Below are positions 40,431 through 41,737 of a DNA stretch of 41,737 nucleotides, one piece after another. Where the stretch lies: positions 1 through 41,737 of the forward strand of contig CAMDQL010000009.1 in the NCBI GenBank assembly GCA_945905915.1. The letters run 5' to 3'. Position 1 is the first letter of the stretch, and the number at the start of each line of letters is the position of its first letter. The translations under genes and the position numbers were made by a program. The notes beneath the pieces were generated by a model that was not told the DNA's origin, ran no database searches, and worked only from the letters and a program-made list of their open reading frames with translations. This stretch comes from Flavobacterium psychrophilum. Lineage in GTDB: Bacteria > Bacteroidota > Bacteroidia > Flavobacteriales > Flavobacteriaceae.

Positions 40431-41737
40431 ATGAGTTTTTCTAATTATACCAAAGAATTTTCATATAATTTCAAATTAGCTTATCCAATAATTCTAGGAA
40501 TGTTAGGACATACGCTAATTGGAATTGTTGATAATATAATGGTTGGAAAACTCGGTGCAACAGAATTAGCAGCAGTCTCATTAGGTAATAGTTTCATTTT
40601 TATTGCAATGTCACTTGGAATTGGTTTTTCAACAGCAATAACGCCCCTAATTGCTGAAGCCGATTCTGAAAAAGACGAAAAAAAAATACGTTCCATTTTT
40701 CATCATGGATTGCTTTTGTGTACTATTTTAGGAATAGCACTTTTTGCAATAATTGTATTAGCTAAGCCAATAATGTTGCTTATGCACCAGCCTATTGAGG
40801 TGGTAGAAATGGCTTATCCTTACATTGACTGGGTTGCATTTTCATTAATTCCTGTGATTATTTATCAAGGATATAAACAATTTGCAGATGGTCTATCAAA
40901 AACTAAATATTCTATGTACGCCATTTTTATGGCTAATGTGGTGCATATTTTTTTCAATTATGTCTTAATTTACGGGATTTGGATTTTTCCAAAATTAGGT
41001 ATTTTAGGTGCGGCATTAGGTACCGTAATTTCTAGAATTATGATGGTGGTATTCATGCATTATATTTTAAAATACGACAAAAACATAAAAAAATATTTTA
41101 AAGATTTTAGTTTCAAAGAAATTAAAAAATCCGTCTTAAAAAAAATAGTAAACTTAGGAACACCATCGGCCATGCAAATGCTTTTTGAAGTTAGTTTGTT
41201 CACCGCTGCAATTTGGCTTAGTGGGTCGATAGGAAAAACGAGTCAGGCAGCAAATCAAATTGCTTTGACATTAGCAACAATGACATTTATGTTTGCTATG
41301 GGACTCAGTGTTACTGCAATGATAAGAATTTCAAATCAAAAAGGTTTGAACGATTATATAAAATTAGTAGTTGTTGCAAAATCTATTTTTTTATTAGCCA
41401 TCATCATTGAAATTATTTTTGCACTATTCTTTATCGTTTTTCACAATTATCTCCCGCCATTATTTCTCAATTTAGAAAATATAAATCAAGCCATAGATAA
41501 TAAAGAAGTGATTGAAATTGCAGCACAATTACTTTTAGTAGCGGCAGTTTTTCAAATATCAGATGGAATACAAGTTGTGGTTTTAGGTGCGCTTCGTGGT
41601 TTACAAGATGTAAAAGTGCCAATGTATATTACGTTTGTGGCGTATTGGGTTATTGGTTTTCCAATTTCGTTTTATTTGGGTTTGTATACCGAATTAAAAG
41701 CAACAGGAATTTGGATCGGATTATTAGCAGGATTAAC
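40431..41737 (+). CDS. MATE family efflux transporter (3' end outside window)
   Basis: An open frame from ATG at 40431 to the window end (435 codons, no stop). The start MSFSNYTKEFSYNFKLAYPI is followed by the typical MATE repeat: NIMVGKLGATELAAVSLGNS at about 40-59, with repeated long hydrophobic segments after it. A second half begins near KIVNLGTPSAMQMLFEVS (about 240-257). About ten of the usual twelve helices are visible. MATE proteins export drugs, cations or metabolites using a sodium or proton gradient. Usual length is about 440-460 residues, so little is missing. The substrate cannot be told from sequence. Confidence 0.92.
   Translation, partial: MSFSNYTKEFSYNFKLAYPIILGMLGHTLIGIVDNIMVGKLGATELAAVSLGNSFIFIAMSLGIGFSTAITPLIAEADSEKDEKKIRSIFHHGLLLCTILGIALFAIIVLAKPIMLLMHQPIEVVEMAYPYIDWVAFSLIPVIIYQGYKQFADGLSKTKYSMYAIFMANVVHIFFNYVLIYGIWIFPKLGILGAALGTVISRIMMVVFMHYILKYDKNIKKYFKDFSFKEIKKSVLKKIVNLGTPSAMQMLFEVSLFTAAIWLSGSIGKTSQAANQIALTLATMTFMFAMGLSVTAMIRISNQKGLNDYIKLVVVAKSIFLLAIIIEIIFALFFIVFHNYLPPLFLNLENINQAIDNKEVIEIAAQLLLVAAVFQISDGIQVVVLGALRGLQDVKVPMYITFVAYWVIGFPISFYLGLYTELKATGIWIGLLAGL

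Overview
The window reads as a piece of chromosome from a member of the Flavobacteriaceae, most likely Flavobacterium or a close relative. Reasons: strongly AT-rich DNA; secreted proteins ending in type A and type B sorting domains of the type IX secretion system (T9SS); the gliding-motility lipoprotein GldI; bacillithiol enzyme BshC; a short archaeal/eukaryotic-type prolyl-tRNA synthetase; DUF5777 and DUF4295 proteins; few clear Shine-Dalgarno sequences; and many upstream sites that fit the Bacteroidetes promoter pattern TTG ... TAnnTTTG. No phage, insertion sequence, CRISPR array, rRNA or origin is visible. No gene-free stretch exceeds about 250 bases.

Layout. 1-9141 is mostly plus strand: the tail of a pRiA4b ORF-3-like gene, a nucleoid-associated protein, an ABC-2 ATPase/permease pair, a large T9SS adhesin-like protein, NrnA, then GldI followed by two tandem cyclophilin-FKBP fusion isomerases. 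9193-13655 is minus strand: a small hypothetical protein, TypA, S20, tRNA-Glu and ProRS. 13755-17878 is plus strand: a Trp/Gly-rich lipoprotein, a FadL/OmpP1-like porin and RimO. 17934-25170 is minus strand: a LysM-NlpC/P60 hydrolase, then a six-gene envelope operon (ankyrin, DOMON-T9SS, OB-fold, DUF5777 barrel, cytochrome c lipoprotein, YceI), then a B12-type radical SAM protein. 25278-27350 holds bshC and ndk. 27426-37025 is mostly minus-strand housekeeping genes: DciA-like protein, ftsY, DUF4295, rpmG, rpmB, cinA, an Hpt protein, a FAH-family protein, a DnaQ-like exonuclease, a 2-oxoacid dehydrogenase E2 and a glycosyltransferase. 37109-41737 is plus strand: an ABC-F ATPase, a shortened methyltransferase-like protein, a MacB/LolD-type ATPase and a MATE transporter cut by the window end.

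The best candidate for an undescribed system is the operon at 22870-19362. All six products carry an export signal or membrane anchor. Three have plausible links to heme or electron transfer (DOMON, CxxCH cytochrome, YceI), and a periplasmic ankyrin leads the operon. I infer a cell-surface heme or redox relay, but nothing in the sequence proves it.

A second theme is interspersed repeats. Two copies of a TAGCCCCGAT element lie upstream of rimO and ftsY. Large inverted repeats lie after the ABC-F gene and across the stop codon of the exonuclease. Repeat-like sequence also appears in frame inside the radical SAM and glycosyltransferase genes. Several terminators appear to overlap promoters of the next gene.
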